In this document: in pieces, positions 1-43,225 of the stretch
Position numbering within the stretch: the first letter of the stretch is position 1
Layout: each line of letters begins with the position of its first letter
Assembly (NCBI GenBank): GCA_020002185.1
Contig: CM034531.1
Span: 73,527,278 to 73,591,277, forward strand
Direction: 5' to 3'
DNA from: Paraescarpia echinospica
Lineage: Eukaryota; Annelida; Polychaeta; Sabellida; Siboglinidae
Length of the DNA: 64,000 nt
The notes under the pieces: generated by a model
What the model was told of the DNA's origin: nothing
The model's input: the letters and a program-made list of their open reading frames with translations, nothing else
The model's database searches: none
Made by a program: the position numbers and the translations under genes

Positions 1-1240
1 CCCTCCTTCTCATTTGGCACTCCTCCCATTTCCGCTATAAATTTATATTCAGAATCATTCGTGATAAAAAACGTATAGTCAGGGAGCATGTGTGGTCCCA
101 CGGGAATGTAGTGGTGATAGCATACCATCAGTGTAGTTGGCTAACGGGTCCCAAAGAACAAGAAAACAGTTGTCGGCAGTCTGGGAATCTGTTCAGTCAT
201 TTTATGGGTGGTTGAAAAAATTCATGGTTAACACTCCACCTAGGATATTTTTAAATTTTAATTATCATGACAAATTATTTTTTCCATAGAAAAAGAGTTG
301 GTCAATGGAAGTAAAACATGTAAGGAACATGTTCCACTCAGATTCCGTTGCCATGGTAACAAACAAAATGGGAATACATGTAGCAGATCTTGCGGTTATT
401 CTCCTGTCATATCCAAAAGCAGATCAGATCACAATTCTTCTCTGTCATTTTAATGTATATAATGTCGTGCAACTTTAATAACATATTTTTAAACATAGGT
501 ATAGCACATACTTTACTCTTAATAATTTGTTTATAGAAAAACGAGGTTTAATAATACCTAAATCAAAACAAATTATGCAACTTATTACAAATATGTCTTT
601 CAAGTTATGTGGCGAACGTCATATTGATTACAACATCCTAAAGGTGACGGATCTCACAATGATATATCCTGAGATATGTTGAATAGAAAACCAATAAATT
701 GCATTTCCTGTAAATGGCCGCCAAACTTTGAACAATGTGGATTATTACTTGATAGACGCATAATTTGCTTCCTATAATAGAGTTTACAAACGTTCTCGTT
801 TTCAAAATATTACTATAAAATATGCCAAGTCTCCGATGTCATGTTCGACAGCGGAGACTTGGCATATTTTATAGTAATATTTAGAAAACGAGAACGTTTG
901 TAAACTCTATTATAGGAAGCAAATTATGCGTCTATCAAGTAATAATCCACATTGTTCAAAGTTTGGCGGCCATTTACAGGAAATGCAATTTATTGGTTTT
1001 CTATTCAACATATCTCAGGATATATCATTGTGAGATCCGTCACCTTTAGGATGTTGTAATCAATATGACGTTCGCCACATAACTTGAAAGACATATTTGT
1101 AATAAGTTGCATAATTTGTTTTGATTTAGGTATTATTAAACCTCGTTTTTCTATAAACAAATTATTAAGAGTAAAGTACGACGGAGAGGGGGGGTTGTGC
1201 TGTTGAAATATTTCCGAGATTACGTTCTCAATTTTAGTGA
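1..1240. repeat. Dispersed repeat, copy A, with foldback
   Basis: This stretch matches 47,530-48,440 over most of its length, for example a shared block around 'agtcagggagcatg' followed by 'gtagtggtgatagca' (with small differences). Copy A differs by carrying an extra inverted segment (847-1178). No protein similarity is recognised, so the repeat class is unknown. The left end lies outside the window. Confidence 0.75.
509..1178. repeat. 332-bp inverted repeat (foldback), 6-nt centre
   Basis: Positions 509-840 are the near-perfect reverse complement of 847-1178, with the centre at 841-846. Only a few mismatches are seen, such as 836/851 and one near 814. The arms meet at 'gccaagtctccg' and 'cggagacttggc'. 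The right arm has no counterpart in copy B near 48.35 kb, so it was added by an inverted duplication. Confidence 0.92.
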
Positions 1241-1362
1241 GTGTGTGAGTGTGTGAGTGTTTTAGTGTGAGTGCGTGAGTGTGTGAGTGTGTAAGTGTGT
1301 ATGTGAGTGTGTGAGTGTGTAAGTGTGTATGTGAGTGTGTCAGTGAGAGTGTGGGAGTGTGT
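1238..1362. repeat. TG-rich microsatellite (GTGTGAGT-type)
   Basis: Degenerate tandem GTGTGAGTG units directly follow the repeat copy. The long threonine/histidine-rich reading frames across it are by-products of the repeat. Confidence 0.9.
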
Positions 1363-1399
1363 ATGCAATCCTTCAACGCAGGGCACACTTTTTTCTAAC

Positions 1400-2514
1400 T
1401 CATTATGATCACAATAGAGCACTGTGGAGAGGGTTATCAGACTTGGTGGTTAAATAGTTAATTGTTATCTTTTATTTTGTGAAAAAACCAGAGTGTACTG
1501 ACAATGACATTGGCTAGATTACTATGAAACTGATCTAGTTGCACCAAATGTGATCGAGTTGTGGGAATAACGCCAACGTCATGGTTCCAACTGTGCAAAA
1601 CCCATCTTCCAGCAGAAAGTGGAAACAAGGTGCAATATTGGATAGCTACATAGACTGTTCATACCTACGAATGGCTGAAAAGGATCATAGTAGATGCTGT
1701 TTGGATACAACATCCACATCGTTAGTTACAACCCTCTGAAATCCTTGAACTATACTCCACTGGTGAAGAGATGTGCAAGAATTGCTGTAGAGGTGCGTAT
1801 GTCAGTCCACTATGCATCGCAATAACAACACCATAAGCGTCTGTCATCAGTTAATTCGTAGCCTCATTGTTGTCATCTCCATATGAAGCTAGTGATTTGC
1901 TTTCAATCGTGTGGCGAATCGTTAGAACTATGGACAATGTCATAGATAAAATTTTCGTCATTTTTTTAATGAAAAGGCTTGCAGGAAAGGTTGAAAGAGA
2001 CATTCGTCTGGACCAAAGAACTGTTTGTTAGGTCGTGAACCAGTACCAACTACCCTATCCATTCACTAACAGCGTCTGGGGCTGATGAATTTTCCGTCAG
2101 ATCCGCAACAGCCGCATATCACGCGGCCGGTTGGTTATGTACATGTCAATCTTCGCACAATGGCGCAGTACAAACAGGAATTACAAGAAGCGAAGCATAA
2201 GTGGAATGAGGTCTTTGTGAAATGTTGGTGAAGATTGCTTTGGATAAGACAGACATTGTGTGGTTAGATAGGGTTTCAACATAATCATGGCGATGAAGTA
2301 GATCAAGCATGTATTGAGGAAGGTTGGAATATATATAAAACACTGAAAAGGAAAAATTGTATATGTGTATAACTAAAACGAAACATAATAAGTTCACAGG
2401 TAATAACGTTCATTGTAATTGTAAAGTCCAATTAAGCCAATGACATTGTGAACGAATGTCTTTTACTAACCTGCTGTGAAACATAATTATCATCGGATTA
2501 ATTATTGATCACAA
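1400..2514. other. No gene recognised
   Basis: No coding signal or clear repeat is visible. On the minus strand this lies just 3' of the decayed gypsy pol end, so an eroded LTR could be here, but I cannot place its ends. Confidence 0.4.
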
Positions 2515-3810
2515 CTATAGAATCGATGGGTAGACTACCTCCAGATTCCCTGTACGACCACGTACGTTATTCTTATTGGCTTTCGACAATTGGTCGCCCT
2601 GTTCACTTAGTTCATGACATAGTCTGCTTGTCAAGCTGCTGCTATATGCGATCTGCCTAGAAGGTGTAGTAACACGCGGCAACTCCGTGGAGCGTGTTGA
2701 CACAGCAGTATCACTAGTCTCTGTCACAACACTGTCACGTTCGACAACAGTCGGCTGTGATGATACACTTGAACTGGGTGCATCTGGTGTTGATGCACCG
2801 ACTTGCACCTCGTTGTTTTGTAGCACAAGATTCGGTGGTTTGCAGTCGAACTGCAGTACGGTCTCAGTGTCAACCTCTTCCCTATGACACACATGAATCG
2901 CTGAGTCCATGTCCGCACGAAACTATCGGAGATGATCTACGTGTCTTCGACACTCTATTCCGTCCTGGAGTGCTACCGCATACGACACACTACCGGTAAC
3001 ATGAATGATCGCCCCGATCGACCATTTCAGTCCTAGGCCAAAGTTCTTGACATACTCTATCCTGGACCAAACTTCCTCTGGTGTGTTTTGCGGTCGTATG
3101 TCTCTTTCATCTGTGTTTGCTTCTTGTGAACCTTCCCTTGAAGGCTTGGATGAAGGAGATCTAACCTAGTTCTTATGTTCCTCTGATTTAGCACTTCGAT
3201 CCGTGATTTGTTGTCGACTGGGGAGTTCGGCGAGAGTCGAACAAGAATCTCTGTAGCTTCGTTTCGACGTTGTCTCCCGCCGTTTTGGTGATGCCCAATT
3301 TCACGGTCTGTACTGCCCTTTCTGCTAGGCCATTTGAGGTAGGATGATATGGAGCGGACGTTATGTAGACAAATCTATTCTCATTGATGAAAATATCAAA
3401 CCCTTCACTCGTGAAATTCGGGGCATTATTCGAAACCAACACTTCCGACAATCCATGTTGCGCGAAGATCTCCCCCAGATATTGCTGTCGATGTTGTTGA
3501 GCTCACGGTATGAGTCTCAATCCACTTGGACGTGGCATCCACTGCTACTAGCAACATCTTACCGAGAAACCGTCCACCATAATCGATGGGGATGCGAGTC
3601 CAAGGCTTTTCGGGCCACTCCCAAGGGTGTAGGGGAGCGGCATGTGGTGAGTTGTTATGCAGCTGGCAAGTGTCACACTTCTGAACCATTTCTTCCTGGT
3701 CTGTGTCCATTGCTGGCCACCACATTTAACTGCGTGCAAGACTCTTCATTATACTGAATCATGGATGTGCAACATGTGACTCATGCATTGTGGTGGAATC
3801 ACCACTCTGG
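2515..3810 (-). mobile_element. Ty3/gypsy-type retrotransposon integrase, decayed
   Basis: The minus strand holds the 3' part of a gypsy-type pol polyprotein. In order there are: the end of the integrase zinc-binding region (CDTCQ, about 3,660-3,680); the stretch leading into the catalytic core with HPWEWPEKPW, IDYGG and VDATSKWIE (3,510-3,630); the second core block with VSNNAPNFTSEGF and APYHPTSNGLAERAVQT (3,300-3,440); and a serine/threonine-rich C-terminal tail ending in a stop at about 2,515. The core is broken by a frameshift near 3,440-3,480, so the two halves are in different frames. Further stops lie upstream of 3,740. Reverse transcriptase and gag are absent. It is a truncated, inactive copy, and the family call rests on the integrase motifs. 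Confidence 0.85.
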
Positions 3811-4780
3811 CACCTCACAAGACTCAACCGTCTTGCACATAACCCATCACGTCTACAAGGGTAATGTGCTGTCTTGATGTTGGTGTAACGTTGTCGCACA
3901 ATGGTTGTGAACTAACCATCGAACAAAGTCACACTTGCCAGACAATAACGTACTTAATGTCTATTTGGATATATAACAATCAGTGCATATACATTTACTA
4001 ATAACCACATGTAAGAATATATTTTCAACAGAATTAACAAATAATTTCATCTTACGTTGTTCGACTACAACTCATGTTTGTACCTATGTTTCACGCCGCG
4101 TGAAGCATCCGCCTCCGAGGGTGTGTCCCGGCATTGTCACACCATGTGATATGTCCAATGCTGGTAGTCCCGCTACGTATGTCAAGCCGCCGTGATACGT
4201 CCGTGGCCGAATGCAACGTTCCTGATGTTATGCCACCGTTCATTTATTTGATCCAGTTGAGCAGAAATTGCCAATAATGCACAGTTCTGTTTACGAGTTG
4301 TATTTGTTTTTTTAATTTGAACATTTCACAGGCGCAGCTATCAGATTGTGAAAATTATTGTTGGTTTATGTAACACAATTTTCCCTGCAGAATATACTAT
4401 TTAGTAGCATTACTTTTTAAAAATGACTGTAACCGATTGATTTAGTCACTAGAATATATTTGAGATTTCACCAGTAGCTTAGCTATTGACTGTTCATTGT
4501 AAACCAGTCTGTAGTTTCCTGGTTGCAAATATGTAAGAGTGGAAAGGAAAAGGAGGCGAGGACGACCCGTACTGCGATGGGAGAATTATGTAAAGTGAAG
4601 GTCGGTTGATATGGAAGAGGAGTGCATAATGTGAGTGAAATATAGAGGCAGCAGTACAAGATCTATGAGAGGGAATAAGCTTCGAACCACATTTAACATT
4701 CACTGGCAACAGCATTTCACAAACATAGAACTATACAGTGAAATGTGTAAAGTCACTGATACAATTTGCCAGACACTGCT
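3811..4780. other. No gene recognised
   Basis: Mixed AT-rich sequence without a convincing exon or recognised repeat on either strand. Confidence 0.4.
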
Positions 4781-4784
4781 AGTG

Positions 4785-5040
4785 CTACATACGTAAGGAT
4801 GAAATGACATCTAAGACGATCTTATGGCAACCGACACATGAAGAACCAAGTTAGGAAGACCAGCACCAACTTACATCGACTGCTTAAATGAAGATGTGAG
4901 TCTAGAGACGGAGGAGCTGAATACAGCAATGGTAGCCAGAGGGATCTGGAGACGGATGATTGAAGCCACTAATGTTTGACCCCAGTGGCCAACATGAGTG
5001 AGTGAGTGAGTGAGTGAGTGAGTGGGTGATTGAGTGTGAG
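4785..5040 (+). mobile_element. LINE 3' end (RT C-terminal remnant and GAGT tail)
   Basis: Plus-strand translation gives the usual C-terminal tail of a LINE reverse transcriptase: a GRP-like 'RPAPTYIDCL' segment, then 'EELNTAMVARGIWRRMIEA', with one frame break near 4,857. It is followed by a (GAGT)n simple-repeat tail at about 4,994-5,032, as expected for the 3' end of an RTE-like element. A related 3' end without coding content lies at about 53,100-53,215. Everything 5' of this is missing. Confidence 0.7.
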
Positions 5041-5228
5041 GGGGAAGAAAATAAAACATAAATTGAGGACCAGTGTTGAGGCCTGCCTCACCCCAAACAT
5101 ACAGGGAACAAGAGGAGAACAACAGTTTCATTGAAGTGAACTTGGTGAATGATGTGATGATTTTGGTTTATATTGGATTTGAAGTCTGTAAAATCCGTAA
5201 AGAGAACATAATCTTGATATTAATACAG

Positions 5229-5318
5229 GTATTTACCGTCTTTCTGAAGTGTTCGCCAGGTGTAGAGAGCAAACTGCAGCCACATGGTAAAAGGCCAGAA
5301 AAAGGATCGAAGCATTAT
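5229..5318 (+). CDS. Putative M6P-receptor-like gene, MRH-domain exon
   Basis: This 90-nt phase-0 exon has a good acceptor (tattaatacag before 5,229) and donor (GTGAGT at 5,319). It encodes 30 residues that include FLKCSPGV and end KGSKHY. Joined to the next exon it reads KHY-EFILESEYAC, which resembles the last strand of the lumenal mannose-6-phosphate-receptor-homology domain of cation-dependent M6P receptors (Cys, a variable loop, then aromatic-x-aromatic and Ala-Cys). Such receptors carry lysosomal hydrolases from the Golgi to endosomes. No upstream exons were found, so the gene may be partial or start outside the window. It is transcribed towards the ABC transporter gene. Confidence 0.55.
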
Positions 5319-5691
5319 GTGAGTCTCAGATTACGTCTAAATTACCCATATTAAACATCATGTCTTAATCTCTATTGCTGTAATATCAAGCCATAATGTT
5401 TGCTGATTTCTATTCCAATAAGATCACATTGCTCTGGCCTAAGGTGATTCTATGAAAGAGAGACCACTGTACTGACATTGAAATAATGGTGTACTTACTT
5501 CAGTCTCCCTTCAGAGAATATAAACAAGAGTGGTGAGAGTTAACGAACATGCCAGGTCTTTTAGATGTTGTGTATCTGGAATTTTAGATATGTTATAAAA
5601 CAATTTCTAAATGTATAGATTTGTTTTCCACTTGTTGATAATACACTGCAAAATGTGAGTACAAATTAATCTGTTTGTTTTGCATTTGTAG

Positions 5692-5778
5692 GAGTTTATT
5701 CTGGAATCAGAGTACGCTTGTTTGTCGTCTCCTCCCCATGCCAATGGCATCAGCACAGGCAGCATCCTCCTTGTTCTG
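5692..5778 (+). CDS. Putative M6P-receptor-like gene, MRH end and start of TM
   Basis: This 87-nt phase-0 exon has the acceptor tttgcatttgtag and the donor GTAGTA. It encodes 29 residues: an Ala-Cys pair closing the lumenal domain, a proline-rich linker, and GISTGSILLVL. In vertebrate cation-dependent M6P receptor the membrane helix begins with a very similar Ser-x-Gly-Ser-Ile-Leu-Leu-Val stretch. The next exon, which should finish the membrane helix and cytosolic tail, was not found. A minisatellite derived from this exon's 3' end starts immediately. The phase and splice sites are seen; the family call is inference. Confidence 0.55.
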
Positions 5779-6345
5779 GTAGTACATGTTTCAACGCTCA
5801 ATCTAATCTCTAGGGGTGATCTCAAAGCATCCTCATTCTGTGAGTACACATCTCAATCTTGCCTCTTTAGGGGGCATCTAAAAGCATCCTCTTCATTCTG
5901 TGAGTATATGCTTCAACTCTCAATCTTGTCTGTAGGGGTGATATCAAAGCATCATCGACTTTTTGTGAGTGCACGTCTCTAATCTCACTCTTGTCTCTAC
6001 GGATGACCTCAAAGGATCCTCATTCTGTGAGTACACATCTCAACCTTCAATCTTGTCTCTTTAGGGGGCATCTCAAAGCATCCTCTTCATTCTGTGTGTA
6101 CATGTTTCATTTCTCAATGCTGTCTCTTTAGGGGACATCTCAAAACATCACCCTCATTCTGCGAGTGCATGTATCGACTCTCAATCTTGTCTCTTTGGGG
6201 GTGTTCTCAAAGCACATTCCTCACTCTGTGGGTACGTGTATCAACTCTCAATCTTGTCTCTTTAGGGGTGATCTCAAGACGTCCCCCTCATTCTGTGAAT
6301 ACATGTATCAACTCTCAATCTTGTCTCATTAGGGAGCATTTCAAA
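5745..6345 (+). repeat. Minisatellite of about 64-bp units built on an exon/donor junction
   Basis: About nine imperfect units run head to tail. Each holds 'CTCTTTAGGGG', then 'CATCTCAAAGCATCCTC', then 'ATTCTGTGAGTACATG', then 'TCAACTCTCAATCTTG'. The first unit coincides with the last bases of the 5692-5778 exon (GGCAGCATCCTCCTTGTTCTG) and its donor. The array therefore looks like an amplification of that exon end plus the start of the intron. Most units keep an acceptor-like TTTAG and a donor-like GTGAGT. Confidence 0.88.
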
Positions 6346-8360
6346 GATCCTCCTATGATTGTAAAAGTACTAAGCTTGTCTTGTGAAAGACACACTTGTT
6401 GAAAACTGTTTTTTCGGAAAACTAATGTTGGTCTACACTGTTGTGGAAGATGATGAGAAGCGTAGAAATTTTAGGCTTTAGAAGATTTCTGTCTGATTCT
6501 GTTTGTGTTATATGTTCTTGCGGTGAGTTATAAAGTACACTGAGACGGCCTGACAGTGGTGGTTCTTTAACTTGTACCACGGAACTACAAGTAAGTCTGG
6601 ACTATTTAGTGATTGTTGTAGGATGGAGTGATGTTTACCCTCGGTATGTGCACGGCAAAACGAACGTATGAGGCGATATGAGTAGTCAAGTGAAGGCTGG
6701 ACATTCGGTAAGTGTGTTACGTATTGTACCTCCTGATCACTACTGGTAACTCACTCACCCTCCAATAAACATTATCAGTCACGATCTCAACATTTGGCAG
6801 TTCCACGTTTAGTAAACAAACATGACTAATTATTTTCTATTTCTTCTGTGAACCTGTTTTTCTTTCCTACTTCGTCTTGTTGCTCCCAAACGGGATGGAG
6901 TCCACGTAACTCAGTAGTCAGTAGCCTCTTCTAATTTGACTACTGATGCCCTGTATCTTTCTCGTTCTTCAATGGTCTTCCTTTCATGGCTGCTCACATT
7001 TGTCAAATTTGACTGTTATGTGGTCAGTGCACTTGAATAAACTATAAGCGTTTGCAGTTGAAGCCGACTACAAAACGTTTCAAACGATTTCATAAACAGA
7101 CAAAATCATTTGAATAATTATTATTATTGTTAGATTATGTGTATTGTAATATTGATTAACAAGTTTTGTATTGTCGTGTACAATGCATCGTTTATTTTCC
7201 TAATCATAAGAAATTTACATTAAATTTAATATGAAACAAAACATTTTGTATCATTATTGTTTCTTGACAAATGCTTTAAAATGCTGTCAGATCATTTGAA
7301 AATCAATCTTAATTCTGTTACATTGTTACATAACCAAAGGGATATTCATAACGTACAATTCACAAATTATATGGAAATTTTTTTATAATAAATAATTGGT
7401 CCAGTATGATGCATTTGTAATTGAAATAAAAAATAGTGAAACTGACTGTAAAAAGTAATGTACGTGATTTTGTGTAGTCGGATTTCGTTCTGATTGAGCC
7501 AGTGTTTACTGTTTCTTTTATAGGTGATGCGTGGACAGAAAGGATTTCTCAGCAGTTTCCGAATATCATTGATGCACAGCCCAGTAAAACCATCACTTTG
7601 TATGGTGGGTGTCTCCGGAATCTATTTGTCTTAATGTTTATATCGTTATTGTGAGAGGATAAAACGGTTAATTATTATGACTGCTAATGGTATATGTGGA
7701 TGATTCCACGACTTAATGCAAATTGTGTCTCATTTTGTAGCTGTGTGTAATGTTGATATTTCAGTATATTTTATTTCCCAGTTTACGTGAAAGATAAATT
7801 AAGAAATATTAAGTACTTTCCTACGTATACTCTATTAAGACCATCAACCGTATTATGTGTTTACTTGGAATTAGATTAGATATGAATCTTTATGCACGCA
7901 CGCATGCCGACATGCACCTGGGTAAATATCAAAGAAAGTGCCACGCAACAATTGAACAAACATACCATGAGTGCTTTATTTTGTGAATGTATTATTTAAC
8001 ATTCCTGTGTATATTCAAGCGGCAGTGCGACCGAACAACTTTAACATTGCATGTATTTAATACTTTGTACACTGGTAGACTAGATGTGATATATTTTCAA
8101 CATCATTTCCAAGCAGTATTTTGGAAAATGTCATTTGCACAGTGGACATATAATGTTATGATAATGGAATCGTAATACTCAAGCCATAATGATGATGGAA
8201 GCATTATTTTGATAGGTCGTGGTTAAGAAATGTTGTGTTGAACAGATATTAAAATGTGTTATATGTAGCATTTTTGTAAATAAATGCTGCATACAATTGA
8301 CCATGAATCCATGTCACCTGTGTTATTGTTTGACCACTTTGTGTAACTGCCTTGATGTAC
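6346..8360. other. No confident gene; one exon-like segment
   Basis: AT-rich sequence. At 7,524-7,604 a polypyrimidine tract and AG are followed by 81 open bases and GTGGGT. It could be an exon, but it matches no family I recognise and cannot be tied to the upstream receptor-like exons. Confidence 0.3.
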
Positions 8361-8365
8361 ATGTA

Positions 8366-8500
8366 CGGTTCAGTGATCAGAACATCAGCCTCTCAATGAT
8401 GAGAATCCGGGTTTGAATCTTGATGCCGTAGTTTCAAAGCGTGGGTATTGTCATTCACTCCATCTTGCACCAGTTCAGTCCGCTGTATACATGATTGTTT
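8366..8500 (+). repeat. Possible tRNA-derived SINE head
   Basis: An A-box-like 'TCAGTGATCAGAAC' is followed about 30 bases later by a B-box-like 'GGGTTTGAATC', the spacing of a Pol III internal promoter. A cloverleaf does not fold cleanly, so a tRNA-derived SINE is more likely than a tRNA gene. Confidence 0.4.
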
Positions 8501-10290
8501 GACTTTGGTGGATATTAATTGTATTGTAATAGTTTTCATGAAGCAACAGGCACCATTCGAGATACATTAGCCACGTCCACAAACTGTACATAACCAGTGG
8601 GTGACGCGGCATCAGGAGGTGGGTTTATTCGCAGTAGGGATATTGGCGGCTGTGTTTGTATATATAACCCATGGGACCCTGCAGTTCTAGCGCCATTTTC
8701 AGTAGTGTGCGTATTACACAACACCTGAAATGGACTGATGAACTTGAATATTATCAACTGGTAGTGTAAACATACTGTTTGAGAAGTTGTATTTGACTGA
8801 AGTTCTGACGATAATAGAAAGGCACAAAATTACCCCAGTTGCGATGTTAAAACACGTCACAAAATAGTTTTCACAATGTTTGTTTCCGAGAAAGTATTAA
8901 ATATGTCATGTAAACTCCCAGTCATCAATTTATCCGACTAGTTATGTAGTCTGTTAATGCAAAATCCCCCTAGAGCTGAAAAATCGTGCAATAGAGTTAC
9001 AGCGGAATCAACGGAAAATCGGCGGCCTAAAATGATGGTAATAATTTAATCTTATAATGAGAATTGCACACATTGTACGCTGATTATTTCGGGTATGGCA
9101 CACTTGCTGGGTCAGTAACTTTTTCAAATTTCCAGGGCCACAGGTTAAACAAAGTTTAATGTCAAGTCGATCTTGATATAAACATTCATATACTTATTAC
9201 TGACATGGTTAACCGTTATTGTAAACTGTGTTTGCTAGTAGAGTATAATATTTGTTAAAATGGTCCAACACCGCAATACAGTCCTCATGATGTAAACAAG
9301 GAAGGTTTAGCTAATAAAATGTCCAGCATGCTCAGTACTACCAGTTCTAAATTATATCGCTGTTCAAATACTAGTTTCTCTGTTTTATTTGTGAAATCAA
9401 ATTTATTAAGACACCGCATATCTCTACAAAACAGATTCCGGGGTGTTTACAAACTAAAAACATGAAGTAAGAATACAATACATTTATACGGATACTCGAT
9501 ACTTACCATGCGATAAACCCCGTCAAAATATGAAGGCATAAATGGGGATGCGTGTAAAACGGTGCCGGCAGTGTACTGAACACTATGAAATAGTCAATAA
9601 CAGCTCTGCGAACAACCCGCAAGTTTAACTTTATCCAACTGCATAACATAATTTTTTTATCGACGGACTTAACCAACGATACACCAGGATTTTTGTAACG
9701 AGAATATGTCGGTTGTTATTCCCATTTGCGCTATGTCTTATGACAACATAAGAATTTGAGTACATACTCAGCAACAATTAAATACATGTTATGATGTGAG
9801 TAACATTAATATACAGTACATTAGCATACGTATAACAAATAACGGTCATATATTTATATTATTTACATACTCTGCGGAGATAGAGCACACACGCTTACGT
9901 ACACGCACACAGACACAAACACACCTACATGAACAAATATACGACGTACATGCGCACGAACTCGTCAAATGCGTGACGCGGGATAATCGTGCTGTGCAGT
10001 TTTATATTACGATATTCCTGCATACAACGACCGTAGTAAACATTTGCAACCTGTACGCGTTTTATATTTCTTAAAATAAATTGACAAAATCGGGTCACTT
10101 TATAATTATTATCGTAAAATAATTCATGACGTTATATAAAACATATTGCGTGATCAAATGTGTTTATCATACTCACATTTCCACGTGTACAATGCTGATT
10201 TACCCAATATATATTATATTCCCCCGTCACTAGCCGCTCCCTCTCTCTCATCTACGCAACCGTCATAAAACACATGGTTCTGTAAATAGA
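8501..10290. other. Intergenic; 3' UTR region of the ABC transporter at the right end
   Basis: No gene is seen. The minus-strand transcript of the ABC gene continues below 10,291. No canonical AATAAA is present in its first roughly 390 bases, only AATATAAA-type variants near 10,005 and 10,060. A short CA-rich stretch lies at about 9,890-9,950. Confidence 0.45.

Positions 10291-43225
<32,935 letters not shown>

Noticed and set aside
5745..6345. CRISPR-like array
   Set aside because: Units are contiguous, imperfect, and lack constant repeats with unique spacers; the genome is eukaryotic. It is a minisatellite.
7524..7604. Terminal exon of the M6P-receptor-like gene
   Set aside because: Splice-like ends are present, but neither reading frame resembles the receptor's membrane or tail sequence.
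8366..8445. Functional tRNA gene
   Set aside because: A- and B-box-like words are present, but no complete cloverleaf could be drawn; a SINE head is more likely.
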